Shown one piece after another: positions 41,467-49,670 of a stretch of 51,875 bases of DNA. A model generated the notes under the pieces. The model ran no database searches. It was not told the DNA's origin and worked only from the letters and a program-made list of their open reading frames with translations. The position numbers and the translations under genes were made by a program. How positions within the stretch are numbered: position 1 is the stretch's first letter; every line of letters begins with the position of its first letter. The DNA comes from Casp-actino8 sp037147055 (GTDB lineage Bacteria > Actinomycetota > Acidimicrobiia > Acidimicrobiales > Ilumatobacteraceae), in NCBI GenBank assembly GCA_037147055.1, contig JBAWVW010000006.1, positions 1-51,875 of the forward strand, given 5' to 3'.

Positions 41467-41946
41467 ATGAGCAAGACCATCACCCAAAATGCCACTCCGC
41501 CAACGCCGATCATTGACAGTCCAACGGACTGGGTTCGCAAACACATCAACACTTATGTCGCAACCGACGGTGCTGATGGTCACAACTACAAGGGCGTGAT
41601 GTCAATGTTGCTCACTACTCAAGGTCGTAAAACTGGCGCATGGAATCGCAGTGCTTTATTTTATGGTTCAGAAGGCGACGATGTCATCTTGATCGCTTCC
41701 AATGGTGGCGCGCCAAAACATCCGCTGTGGTACGAAAACCTTATGCAGAACCCGCAAGTGTGGGTTCAAGTCGGAGCCGACAAATATTGGGCCACGGCAA
41801 TTGTGACGGATGCTCACGATCCCTCGTCACCGCGCTCGCGGTTGTGGGCTTTGATGTGCCAACTTTGGCCGTCATACGACGAATATCAAGTGACCGCCGA
41901 TGCTGTTGGTCGAACCATTCCTCTCGTCATACTGCGACGCAACTAA
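41467..41946 (+). CDS. F420-dependent (deazaflavin) nitroreductase-like protein, Ddn family
   Basis: A 159-residue split beta-barrel protein. It has SMLLTTQGRKTGAWNRSALFYGSEGDDVILIASNGGAPKHPLWYENL, the Ddn/DUF385 core, where TTxGRKTG and GGAPKHP contact coenzyme F420. The last third (YDEYQVTADAVGRTIPLVILRR) closes the barrel. Family members reduce quinones or xenobiotics with F420H2. The presence of the family implies F420 synthesis elsewhere in the genome and supports an actinobacterial host. Confidence 0.9.
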   Translation: MSKTITQNATPPTPIIDSPTDWVRKHINTYVATDGADGHNYKGVMSMLLTTQGRKTGAWNRSALFYGSEGDDVILIASNGGAPKHPLWYENLMQNPQVWVQVGADKYWATAIVTDAHDPSSPRSRLWALMCQLWPSYDEYQVTADAVGRTIPLVILRRN

Positions 41947-41992
41947 AGCACAACCTCAATCAGACGCGCAGCAGACTCGCGCGAAAACATTT

Positions 41993-43294
41993 TTAATCGC
42001 TCGGCCAGACATCGGCGGTTGACAATAATTGTTGACGAAAATCAGGATGGCTAATGGCCGCTAATGCATGCGCCCGTTCGGCGATGGATAGCCCAGCGAT
42101 TTCCGCAGCACCGTATTCGGTAATCACGACATCCACCTGATGACGCGGGGTTGTCACAACACTTCCCTCTGGCATGCGTCCCAATATGCGTGAGATCACT
42201 GCTCCATTGACAATTGAGGTAGACGGCACACACAGCAAACTCCGCCCATGAGTTGACAAACCTGGACCCGATACGAAGTCTTCGTGACCGCCAATACCCG
42301 AGAACTGCCTGCCATTAATGGAGTCGGCAATGACTTGACCAGAAAGATCAATAGCCATAGCACCGTTAATGGACACCATATTTCGATTGCGAGATATCAC
42401 TTCAGGTGAGTTGACGATACCCACGGGCAGAAAACGGACGTCGTGATTTTCGTGCAACCATGTATAGAGGTCAGGTTCGCCAGCAGCGAATGTGGTCACC
42501 GAAAAACCATCAAACTCATTCCCCTTGCGATTTGTCACTTTTCCCGCGAGGTGCAGCCGCATCAGGCCTGTCGTAAACATCTCACTGTGAATCCCGTAGT
42601 CACCTCCACTTCCAGCAGCTAATTTCGTGGCCACCTGAGTCGGAATTCCACCGATGCCGGTTTGTAGGGTGCAACCATCATGTATGTAGGTCATGGCGAT
42701 CTCAGCAATGCGGTTTTCTGCTTCGCTCGCTGGCACATCGGCGAGATTCAGTGCCACACGATCAGACAAAAGCAAGAAATCAATATCTTCAATACCAATT
42801 GAATGTTCGTAGGTCCCAGCCCCAAAAGTGTGTGGGAAGTTCGGGCTGCACTCAACAATCAATACTCGATCGGAATCATTGATCACACTGCTGATTTCCT
42901 TTGTGAATGCACCAGCATGCAATGACAACGAGACTCGTCCATCCACGGGCATTGATGCCGCTAGTGCCAGCACCCTCGGCTTAAGATGGGCCAAAGTAGG
43001 TTCAAAACGACGAAAGTCTGCGGGCACAAAATCCACATCGGCTCCAGTATCACGAAGGAATCTTTCTGCGGGTCCAAAAAATCCGCTTTTCAAATGCACT
43101 CCTGGGCGCGCAAAGATGGCATACAGGTCTGGCAGCAACGCGCTGAAAACTTTGAGGTCGGTGAAATGTTCGGGTTCAGTGTCGTTGCCTAGGGAATGCA
43201 GAAAAGCACCTGGCGCTCCTGGTCCGAGAGGAATCGCCAAAGTATCAATCGGGCGCATCGCTGCGACCGCTGACTCCATTGACGACCAGTTCAT
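41993..43294 (-). CDS. Acetyl-CoA hydrolase/transferase family CoA transferase
   Basis: A 433-residue family I CoA transferase. The glutamate that forms the CoA thioester is in YGIHSEMFTTGLM. Other markers are TLQTGIGGIPTQVA, NMVSINGAMAIDLSGQV, SGIGGHEDFVSGPG and ITEYGAAEIAGLS. Related enzymes use butyrate, 4-hydroxybutyrate or succinate with acetyl-CoA. It is the last gene of the PhyH-ABC-F-MaoC-MaoC set and overlaps the MaoC gene by 4 bases, so it probably activates the acid or releases the product of that pathway. Confidence 0.88.
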   Translation of the reverse strand: MNWSSMESAVAAMRPIDTLAIPLGPGAPGAFLHSLGNDTEPEHFTDLKVFSALLPDLYAIFARPGVHLKSGFFGPAERFLRDTGADVDFVPADFRRFEPTLAHLKPRVLALAASMPVDGRVSLSLHAGAFTKEISSVINDSDRVLIVECSPNFPHTFGAGTYEHSIGIEDIDFLLLSDRVALNLADVPASEAENRIAEIAMTYIHDGCTLQTGIGGIPTQVATKLAAGSGGDYGIHSEMFTTGLMRLHLAGKVTNRKGNEFDGFSVTTFAAGEPDLYTWLHENHDVRFLPVGIVNSPEVISRNRNMVSINGAMAIDLSGQVIADSINGRQFSGIGGHEDFVSGPGLSTHGRSLLCVPSTSIVNGAVISRILGRMPEGSVVTTPRHQVDVVITEYGAAEIAGLSIAERAHALAAISHPDFRQQLLSTADVWPSD

Positions 43295-43707
43295 GATGAA
43301 ACGCTAGCCAGCGCAGCGACATCGACAACCGCAGTGCCCGACACGACTACCTCATCTCCACGCTTGAGCCAGACCCGGCAGACCAACACTGAATCTTGAA
43401 CGTCAGTCACCTCACCACCAGCGACCACCAAGTCACCGTCAAATACAGGTCGAGCGAAGGACACCGTGAGTCGTCGAATTGACGTCGGACCTGCGAAGGC
43501 GTGCAACATATTGACGATGTAACTGAGGTTGAGTGGTCCTTGATTAATGACCCGCCCATCAAGACCCATCTCGCGCGTGGCTTCACGATCCCAATGCACG
43601 CGATACGGATCGCGCAAAATAGCAGCCATTGTTTTCATGCGCGCTGGGTCAACGCTCGGGACGACAAACTCAGGTAATTGATCGCCAACATTGATGATAC
43701 GACTCAT
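43291..43707 (-). CDS. MaoC-like hydratase, catalytic subunit type
   Basis: A 138-residue hotdog protein. The segment RDPYRVHWDREATREMGLDG keeps the Asp and His spaced as in the D-x4-H dyad of (R)-hydratases, followed by VINQGPLNLSYIVNML. It likely hydrates a 2-enoyl-CoA together with the upstream gene product. The start MSRIINVGDQ at 43707 overlaps the previous stop as ATGA; a longer frame exists but would extend into that gene. It parallels the ChsH1-ChsH2 pair of the sterol operon but belongs to a different set. Confidence 0.83.
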   Translation of the reverse strand: MSRIINVGDQLPEFVVPSVDPARMKTMAAILRDPYRVHWDREATREMGLDGRVINQGPLNLSYIVNMLHAFAGPTSIRRLTVSFARPVFDGDLVVAGGEVTDVQDSVLVCRVWLKRGDEVVVSGTAVVDVAALASVSS

Positions 43708-44141
43708 GCGCTCACTACTTTTTTTCGGCGAAATCGCCAAGTGTTAGTTATCCGCGCAACCAATTCTGAACCATCAAACATCTCAATAGAAAAACTCATG
43801 GAGTCATAGGGCTGATCGCGTTCATCCACAAGATTTTCCCAACGCACAATCCCACCCTCCATGCGGTACTCAACGCCTACTCGCAAAGGATGCATGTACT
43901 CCCAGTCGTAACCGTCGAGGCCCACCGACCCTGGCCCCTCAGCACCACAAATTTCGAACAACTCTGCGATGCTCGTGCCTGCGCCAAGAATCGGGACATG
44001 GAACAAGGACACCGGATGAGCAAGATTCTCGGGCAGCGCTTGCGCCGTTGTGCAATCAGTGAGTAGCCAGTTTTCCCAATGAGCAATCGTGTATCTGCCA
44101 CCAGGGAAGCGATATCCGAGGGGCGATGTGGAATTGCTCAT
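43704..44141 (-). CDS. MaoC N-terminal-type hotdog protein, structural partner subunit
   Basis: A 145-residue protein with a hotdog pattern (FHVPILGAGTSIAELFEICG, DWEYMHPLRVGVEYRMEGGI, DSMSFSIEMFDGSELVARITNTWRF). No hydratase dyad is evident, as in the N-terminal halves of two-domain MaoC dehydratases. It is encoded immediately before the dyad-bearing MaoC protein with a 4-base overlap, so a heteromeric hydratase is likely. The ATG overlaps the ABC-F stop by 4 bases. Confidence 0.75.
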   Translation of the reverse strand: MSNSTSPLGYRFPGGRYTIAHWENWLLTDCTTAQALPENLAHPVSLFHVPILGAGTSIAELFEICGAEGPGSVGLDGYDWEYMHPLRVGVEYRMEGGIVRWENLVDERDQPYDSMSFSIEMFDGSELVARITNTWRFRRKKVVSA

Positions 44142-45961
44142 GACATATCAATACCACGACTTTCGGCCTCGGCAGCCAACGAGAGCCAGGAGTCCTCCGC
44201 AGCATCAACTTTTGTTTGCGCTATTGCTAGTTGACTACCAATTTTTGCTAGCACGTCATGGCTGGCCGATGAACTTGAGGCCTCAGTGACAAGCTCGGCA
44301 CTACGCATATCCCGCTCGGTGATGGCCCGAGCGAGGGCTTTTTCTGCTTGCCCAACTAAGCGCTTTAAAGTACTTGGGCTTTTCATTGAGCCCGACTTGG
44401 CTGGCACAGGAATGACCGATGTGGCGCCTGCGTTTTCAACTTTGCCGCTGCTCACACTCTTGGTCCCCTGCGAAGGCTTCGACCCGCGTTCAATTCGCTG
44501 TTTAAGCCATCCCGCAACCCCACCGCGTACCAGCGATGCTCCACCTTGACCATCAAGAGCCAAGACTTCTTCAACCGTGCGATCCAAAAAGGCTCGATCG
44601 TGACTCACCACGAGAACAATGCCGGGCCAGTCATCGAGGAAATCCTCCATCGCTCGCAAGGTGTCGAGATCAAGATCGTTTGTCGGTTCATCCAACAATA
44701 AAACATTGGGCTGTTCAATCAGAGTTAACAACAATTGCAAACGACGGCGCTCACCTCCCGACAAAGTTGAGATTTCAGCGAATTGGGAATCACCATCAAA
44801 CCAAAACCGCTTCATCAAATTAATGTCTTCAAGAGACGGAGAACCCTTATCCCCCGCTACCGCATCGCGCACTCTCTGAGTGACATCTAGTTCTCGACCC
44901 AATTGGTCGTAGTACCCAATCTTGACTGTGCGCCCGATATCAATCGTTCCCTCGGTGGGCGTGAGTCGTTGCGAAATGAGATCCAGCAAAGTGCTCTTAC
45001 CCGCGCCATTTGGCCCAACAATCCCCAAACGGTCACCCGGCTCAAGCATGTGCTCAAAGGGTGCCAAGACTCGCTGACCATTAGGCCAACTAAAACCCAC
45101 ACCGTGTAATTCAATTCCTTTTGAACCAAGTCTTTTCGATCCAAGGTCTCTGCCTAAACCCAATTCACCTTGACGCGCTGGGGCTTCAGCTTTGGTGTTC
45201 ACCAGAGCAGTCGCTGAGGCCACGCGAGATTTTGCCTTGGTAGTACGCGCCGGTGCTCCACGGCGCAACCACGCCAATTCAGTCTTTGCCAAGTTCTTGC
45301 GTACCTGTTCAGCAGTGGCCGCTTGTTCCTCTCGTTCACTGCGCCCTGAAAGATACGCCGCATAACCCGATCCAGCGTGCCACCCAACCGGGACATGGAG
45401 ATATGCCTTGCCACGATCAATCTCAAGAACCTTGGTTGTCACTCGATCTAATACGTGACGATCATGAGTGACAAGTAACAACCCCCCGTTGTAATGAGCG
45501 AGCCATTCTTCGAGATAGGCAATGGCATCTAAATCAAGATGGTTAGTTGGCTCATCAAGAATGAGGGCTTCCCACTCACCAATCAAGAGCGCCGCTAAGG
45601 CCACTCGCTTCTTCTGGCCACCAGATAGTTGATCGGTTTGGCTCTCAATCAAACCGCTCATACCAAGGCGATCCAACATCGCTTCACCCTGCCACGTACC
45701 ACCGACAGCCTCACGAACAGTTCCCACAGGCAGAACTGGGGTCTGCCCAAGGATGCCGACCCGCGCATTGCGCCCACGACGAACCACACCTGCTTCCGGT
45801 TCAAGATCTCCGCTGATCATGCGCAGCAAAGTGCTCTTTCCACATCCATTGAGACCGACCACACCGATACGGTCCCCATCGCTGACGGTCAGTGAGACAT
45901 CGGCGAACAAAGGTCGATTGGGACGCGATGCCTTGAGTCCCTGAGCGTCGATCACAATCAC
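44138..45961 (-). CDS. ABC-F family ATPase (Uup-like)
   Basis: A 607-residue protein with two nucleotide-binding domains and no membrane segment. Domain 1 has GLNGCGKS (about 36-43), LSGGQKKR and LILDEPTNHLDL. Domain 2 has GPNGAGKS, LSGGERRR and LLLDEPTNDLDL. A charged linker separates them, and a C-terminal coiled-coil-like tail (about 530-607, Ala/Lys/Glu rich) resembles Uup. ABC-F proteins act on the ribosome or in DNA handling. GTG start, 28 bp after phyH. It is translationally coupled to two MaoC genes, which is functionally unexpected. Confidence 0.92.
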   Translation of the reverse strand: MIVIDAQGLKASRPNRPLFADVSLTVSDGDRIGVVGLNGCGKSTLLRMISGDLEPEAGVVRRGRNARVGILGQTPVLPVGTVREAVGGTWQGEAMLDRLGMSGLIESQTDQLSGGQKKRVALAALLIGEWEALILDEPTNHLDLDAIAYLEEWLAHYNGGLLLVTHDRHVLDRVTTKVLEIDRGKAYLHVPVGWHAGSGYAAYLSGRSEREEQAATAEQVRKNLAKTELAWLRRGAPARTTKAKSRVASATALVNTKAEAPARQGELGLGRDLGSKRLGSKGIELHGVGFSWPNGQRVLAPFEHMLEPGDRLGIVGPNGAGKSTLLDLISQRLTPTEGTIDIGRTVKIGYYDQLGRELDVTQRVRDAVAGDKGSPSLEDINLMKRFWFDGDSQFAEISTLSGGERRRLQLLLTLIEQPNVLLLDEPTNDLDLDTLRAMEDFLDDWPGIVLVVSHDRAFLDRTVEEVLALDGQGGASLVRGGVAGWLKQRIERGSKPSQGTKSVSSGKVENAGATSVIPVPAKSGSMKSPSTLKRLVGQAEKALARAITERDMRSAELVTEASSSSASHDVLAKIGSQLAIAQTKVDAAEDSWLSLAAEAESRGIDMS

Positions 45962-45989
45962 GACTACTCAGGCTACGAGCACAACTAGA

Positions 45990-47216
45990 TCACAGCGTCA
46001 TGTCCATCATTTTGCGGATGTGTTCGGGCGTGCGAAATGTCTCGTTTTGACGCTGGATACGTGCCAGAGCGAAATAGTCGGCTGAAATCTTTGTCACATC
46101 GTCCATCGTTAGGGCCCCCACATGTTGGTAATTCCCAGCGTCCATCTCGCGGCGAACGTGGGCCACTGAGCCATTCGAGTCGCCCATTTTCCCCGTCCCT
46201 TGGTAGCCATATCCCTCAACCAAATTAGCCGTAATTTGCGACTGAAATCCGAGACGCCAGAGCAACTTGTCACTTGCGTTAGCTAATACTTCAGGGCTCA
46301 CCGTCAACAAGAAATTTTCTTGCTGACGAATAAAATTCTTCACGCATGAGTTGGTAATCACGTAGCGAAACTTGTCCGAATGATTCACTGCTCCACCATG
46401 CAACACGCGTCCATCGAACATCAAGATCGTGCCAGCCTTAGCCTCAAGATTTATTGGGCGGGGCATTGCACCATACAACGCATACGGTCCACCACTGCCG
46501 TTGGGTTTATGTGAGCCAGGAATCAATAATGTTCCACCGTTGACTTCATTAACGTCTTCCAACACATACATCGTGTTTACGAGCACTGGCGCCTCACGCG
46601 GGTTGTACGGGGCAATGAATGTTTGATCTTGGTGCATGGCCTGTGGATGACAATTCGGATATGAAATATTTGATAAGAAACTAAAGTGATTCCATCCAGA
46701 ACCAAGTGTTTCATCCAATAAACACTCAATGATTGGGCCTGCTTGAACTCCTTGCGGATCGTGCTCAAGGCACTTCACAAAGTCCGCACCTTTATTGACA
46801 AGTGACCATACATGTTGTTGAGACTGCACCAGATAAGCAATTCCTAAAGCACGTTCTGCCGCTGCTTGTTCTTCGATACGCGCCCGCATCCGCTGACACT
46901 GCTCTTGCGACATGCCGTCTTCAATTAAGCAGTAGCCCCACTCAAAAAGATTTTGCCGCATCACTCTGATGTCTTTTGTCGGCTGTGGAAGATCAATATC
47001 TTTCCAGTAGTCATGCTTGCGGGCAACCGTTGTGTCGTAATAACAACCCTGGCCCCATTGCAGTTCTTCGTCAGCCTTTGGAGGAGTTAACCACTGGTTG
47101 TTTATATAAATCGAAACATACGGCTCACCCGATTTGAGAAAATCTTCGTAAGGTCGAAAAGCTTCCACGCTGGCTTGCGCGACCGCTTCCCTCGTGAACT
47201 GATGCGGAATCGTCAT
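45990..47216 (-). CDS. Phytanoyl-CoA dioxygenase (PhyH) family Fe(II)/2-oxoglutarate oxygenase
   Basis: A 408-residue protein. The iron ligands are the HxD motif in QAMHQDQTFI (about residue 217) and the distal His of GRVLHGGAVNHS. The 2-oxoglutarate Arg is in KFRYVITNSC. The strand NGGTLLIPGSHKPNG is typical of PhyH proteins. It would hydroxylate an acyl-CoA or another small molecule. The neighbouring MaoC and CoA-transferase genes favour a branched acyl-CoA, but PhyH members are diverse. The gene leads the minus-strand set; a G-rich stretch precedes the ATG. Its promoter region is shared with HU (180 bp). Confidence 0.85.
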   Translation of the reverse strand: MTIPHQFTREAVAQASVEAFRPYEDFLKSGEPYVSIYINNQWLTPPKADEELQWGQGCYYDTTVARKHDYWKDIDLPQPTKDIRVMRQNLFEWGYCLIEDGMSQEQCQRMRARIEEQAAAERALGIAYLVQSQQHVWSLVNKGADFVKCLEHDPQGVQAGPIIECLLDETLGSGWNHFSFLSNISYPNCHPQAMHQDQTFIAPYNPREAPVLVNTMYVLEDVNEVNGGTLLIPGSHKPNGSGGPYALYGAMPRPINLEAKAGTILMFDGRVLHGGAVNHSDKFRYVITNSCVKNFIRQQENFLLTVSPEVLANASDKLLWRLGFQSQITANLVEGYGYQGTGKMGDSNGSVAHVRREMDAGNYQHVGALTMDDVTKISADYFALARIQRQNETFRTPEHIRKMMDMTL

Positions 47217-47395
47217 CGTTGCCCCCCCGACTTATTTCCCAAGCTTGACTCTGAGTTCACACTAGTGAAAGCACCCGCATTCGCTGTCAGGGAGAGAAAC
47301 CGGCGCTCAGCACGGTTGGAGGACAGTGGAAATAAATTCAAAAAAACCAACGGAAATCCCCCATTCGCAGCATTTCATGAAATATGTTTGGATTC

Positions 47396-47905
47396 ATGAA
47401 GAAACGAGAGCTAATCCAAGCAGTATCAGACCACACCGGTGCCGACAAGAAAACGGCAACAAACCTCGTAGAGGGAACGATCAACGTCATCTTGGCCACA
47501 GTGGCCAAGGGCGAAATCGTAAACATCTCGGGCTTTGCCAAATTCGCCAAGATCAAGCGTCCCGCACGCATGGGTCGCAACCCTGCAACGGGTGCGACTA
47601 TCAAGATCGCAGCGAAGACTGTCGCCAAAATCACGGCCCTCAAAGGCTTTAAGGACATCGCACTTGGCGTATCTCCTGCCCCTAAGTTGAACAAAGCTGG
47701 TGCAGTTGCGGCAGCCGCCGCTAAGGCTGCTCCAGCCAAGAAAGCAGTTGCAAAAAAAGCTGTAGCCAAGAAAGCCCCAGCCAAGAAGGCAGCCCCTAAA
47801 AAAGCAGCTCCAGCCAAGAAGGCAGTCGCTAAAAAGGTAGTTGCTCGCAAGGCAGCCCCTAAGAAAGCAGCCCCAAAAAAGAAGGCCGCTCCTAAAAAGA
47901 AGTAA
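47396..47905 (+). CDS. hupB: HU-family nucleoid protein with Lys/Ala-rich C-terminal tail (HupB-like)
   Basis: A 169-residue protein. Residues 1-90 are a full HU domain (MKKRELIQAVSDHTGADKKTATN, VNISGFAKFAKIKRPARMGRNPATGATIKI). From about residue 105 the tail repeats AKKA, APKKA and AKKV units, as in mycobacterial HupB and histone H1. It binds and compacts DNA; the tail broadens DNA contact and is a likely acetylation target. ATG 47396 is chosen because HU proteins begin at this point; an ATG 4 codons earlier is possible. A strong terminator follows. It is separated from phyH by 180 bp with no other gene. Confidence 0.93.
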   Translation: MKKRELIQAVSDHTGADKKTATNLVEGTINVILATVAKGEIVNISGFAKFAKIKRPARMGRNPATGATIKIAAKTVAKITALKGFKDIALGVSPAPKLNKAGAVAAAAAKAAPAKKAVAKKAVAKKAPAKKAAPKKAAPAKKAVAKKVVARKAAPKKAAPKKKAAPKKK

Positions 47906-47933
47906 TTACTTCTGAGTCTTAGTTCAATTATTT

Positions 47934-47963
47934 GAAGCCCCGTTGCGCAAGCAGCGGGGCTTC
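47934..47963 (+). terminator. Strong rho-independent terminator of the HU gene
   Basis: A 13-bp stem (GAAGCCCCGTTGC with GCAGCGGGGCTTC, one G-T pair) closed by a GCAA tetraloop and followed by TTTATTT. It lies 28 bp after the HU stop. Confidence 0.92.
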
Positions 47964-48024
47964 TTTATTTCCCACATGCCACATCTCACGCACTCTGCCA
48001 GAATCGACCAAGTCCATTGTGTAA

Positions 48025-48029
48025 TAAGG
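48025..48029 (+). promoter_or_regulatory. Ribosome binding site that fixes the quinone oxidoreductase start
   Basis: TAAGG lies 8 bases before ATG 48038 and rules against the upstream TTG at 48017. Confidence 0.55.
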
Positions 48030-48037
48030 TTGCCGAT

Positions 48038-49006
48038 ATGAAAGCAGCCGTTTTTTATCAAGTAGGTGGCCCAGAGGTTTTGCGCTACGAAGAGTTCCCT
48101 GAACCCGCATTGCGTCCAGGAGGGTTACTCATCGATGTCAAAGCCATCGCCATTCAAGGTGGCGACACACTCCACCGCCATGGCGGAGTGCTGGCAACGA
48201 CTCCACACATCGTCGGCTATCAGGCCGCTGGAATCATTCGCCAGGTCGGTGAGGGTGTGAGTTCATTCGTCGCTGGACAAGCAGTGGTAGCCACAATGGG
48301 CTTTGGATCACATGCCGAAGTTATTAGCGTGCCCGCTTCATCCGCATGGGCCATCCCCGAAGGCTTGGATATCGAACTCGCTGCAGGCGTGCCGATTGAA
48401 TTCGGAACCGCTGACGATTGCTTATTCGAGTTTGGTCATCTCATCGCTGGTGAAACAGTCTTGATTCAAGCGGGTGCCAGCGGAGTGGGTATTGCCGCTA
48501 TTCAGTTAGCCAAGGCTGCGGGAGCAATTGTTATTGCCACCTCATCAAGCGATGACCGCCTTCTACGCTTGAAGGATTACGGACTCGATCACGGAATCAA
48601 CTACACAAAAAATGATGCTGCAAAAGAGGTCATGGCATTCACCAATGGACGTGGGGCGAACTTAGTGGTTGATTCGGTTGGAGGTCGCACCCTTGAGGGC
48701 AGTATCGCTGCTCTTGCTTACCGAGGCCGAATCAGTTGGGTCGGACGAGCCGGACGAGAAGTGACTCCGCCTGAAGTGTGGCCAATCATGCAGAAAAATG
48801 CTTCGATTACCGGCGTGTTTCTCGGCATTGAAATGGCTTTCAACCCGCAACGAACTCATCCGCTCATCGGATCACTTCTACAACGAATTGCTGATCAAAA
48901 ACTTTCCGTCGTCCTCGACAAAAAGTTTCCCCTTTCGCAAGCGTCCGAAGCGCACCGCTACATCGAGAGTCGACAGGCATTCGGCCGCGTGCTGCTCATT
49001 CCTTAA
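48038..49006 (+). CDS. NADPH:quinone oxidoreductase-like protein (MDR superfamily)
   Basis: A 322-residue medium-chain dehydrogenase/reductase. The N-terminus MKAAVFYQVGGPEVLRYEEFPEP and GYQAAGIIRQVGEGV belong to the catalytic fold. The NADPH site is ETVLIQAGASGVGIAAIQLAKAAGA, then LVVDSVGGRTLEGSIAAL. No zinc-binding cysteines or structural zinc lobe are present, as in QOR/zeta-crystallin proteins. It reduces a quinone or an alpha,beta-unsaturated carbonyl. Monocistronic: it starts after the HU terminator and converges on the 49011 gene. Confidence 0.9.
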   Translation: MKAAVFYQVGGPEVLRYEEFPEPALRPGGLLIDVKAIAIQGGDTLHRHGGVLATTPHIVGYQAAGIIRQVGEGVSSFVAGQAVVATMGFGSHAEVISVPASSAWAIPEGLDIELAAGVPIEFGTADDCLFEFGHLIAGETVLIQAGASGVGIAAIQLAKAAGAIVIATSSSDDRLLRLKDYGLDHGINYTKNDAAKEVMAFTNGRGANLVVDSVGGRTLEGSIAALAYRGRISWVGRAGREVTPPEVWPIMQKNASITGVFLGIEMAFNPQRTHPLIGSLLQRIADQKLSVVLDKKFPLSQASEAHRYIESRQAFGRVLLIP

Positions 49007-49010
49007 ACCA

Positions 49011-49646
49011 TCAATACGGCAAGGTATAGGTATTTTCAAATTCGTCTTGCACCACGGTTGCCGCATGATCGGTGGTATCTACTACCAACTCAGCGTCCAA
49101 GATGCGGTTCCGAAACGACCAACTAGGCGGCAGGTTGAGCCGAGCAGTCAGGTCACTCAAATTGTCCAAATTCAATGAGGGGTCAATGCCGACGCAATAC
49201 GCCTGCATCACATACGTCTTGCCGTGCGGATTGATTAACTCGTAGACGACAGAGCCTGCGTCGAAGAAAAAGACTGCCCCACGATTGACATAACGTTCTT
49301 CGTACGGAATTGTGGCTGGCTTATCACCCAAATCAACCGTGGCGATACGGCGCATCATTAAACCGTTGAAGTCACGTATCACGGGTTCCACAAAGGCAAC
49401 TTTGGTACCTAGACCATCAAGCACCCAATAGCGCGGGCCATTCAACTTTACGGCTAAAGCACCCATCTCACTAGCTATCACTGCGGGGTCAAGTGTCTGC
49501 CAAAGTTCGTCTGGGCAGTCATTGATCATCTGCGTGCCATAGACCTCGGCTTCAAGTTTATTATCTCGGGCGAAGACTGCTAGAACTTCGCCATAACGCA
49601 CATTGCGCATATTGTCGATCAATCGCTGTGGTGCAGATGTAGACAT
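49011..49646 (-). CDS. Conserved protein of unknown function, partner of the Baeyer-Villiger monooxygenase
   Basis: A 211-residue soluble protein without signal peptide. Notable segments are RNVRYGEVLAVFARDNKLEAEVYGT, NDCPDELWQTLDP, VKLNGPRYWVLDGL, GSVVYELINPHGKTYVMQAY and LTARLNLPPSWSFRNRIL. The pattern recalls a family of conserved hypothetical proteins seen in actinobacteria and proteobacteria; I know of no assigned function and see no cofactor motif. It starts 24 bp after the monooxygenase stop on the same strand, so co-expression is likely. Confidence 0.72.
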   Translation of the reverse strand: MSTSAPQRLIDNMRNVRYGEVLAVFARDNKLEAEVYGTQMINDCPDELWQTLDPAVIASEMGALAVKLNGPRYWVLDGLGTKVAFVEPVIRDFNGLMMRRIATVDLGDKPATIPYEERYVNRGAVFFFDAGSVVYELINPHGKTYVMQAYCVGIDPSLNLDNLSDLTARLNLPPSWSFRNRILDAELVVDTTDHAATVVQDEFENTYTLPY

Positions 49647-49670
49647 GTATGTTCCTTCTCCGAATGAGAC

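Noticed and set aside
41965..41983. CGCGC / GCGCG hairpin between the Ddn-like and CoA-transferase genes
   Set aside because: Five-base arms with a 9-base loop; a T-run follows some bases later, but the stem is too short for a confident terminator.
47338..47850. Antisense open frame of 170 codons over the HU gene with a hydrophobic, membrane-like sequence
   Set aside because: It is the complement of the Lys/Ala codon repeats of the HU tail. It has no start context and no family resemblance, and HU is certain on the other strand.
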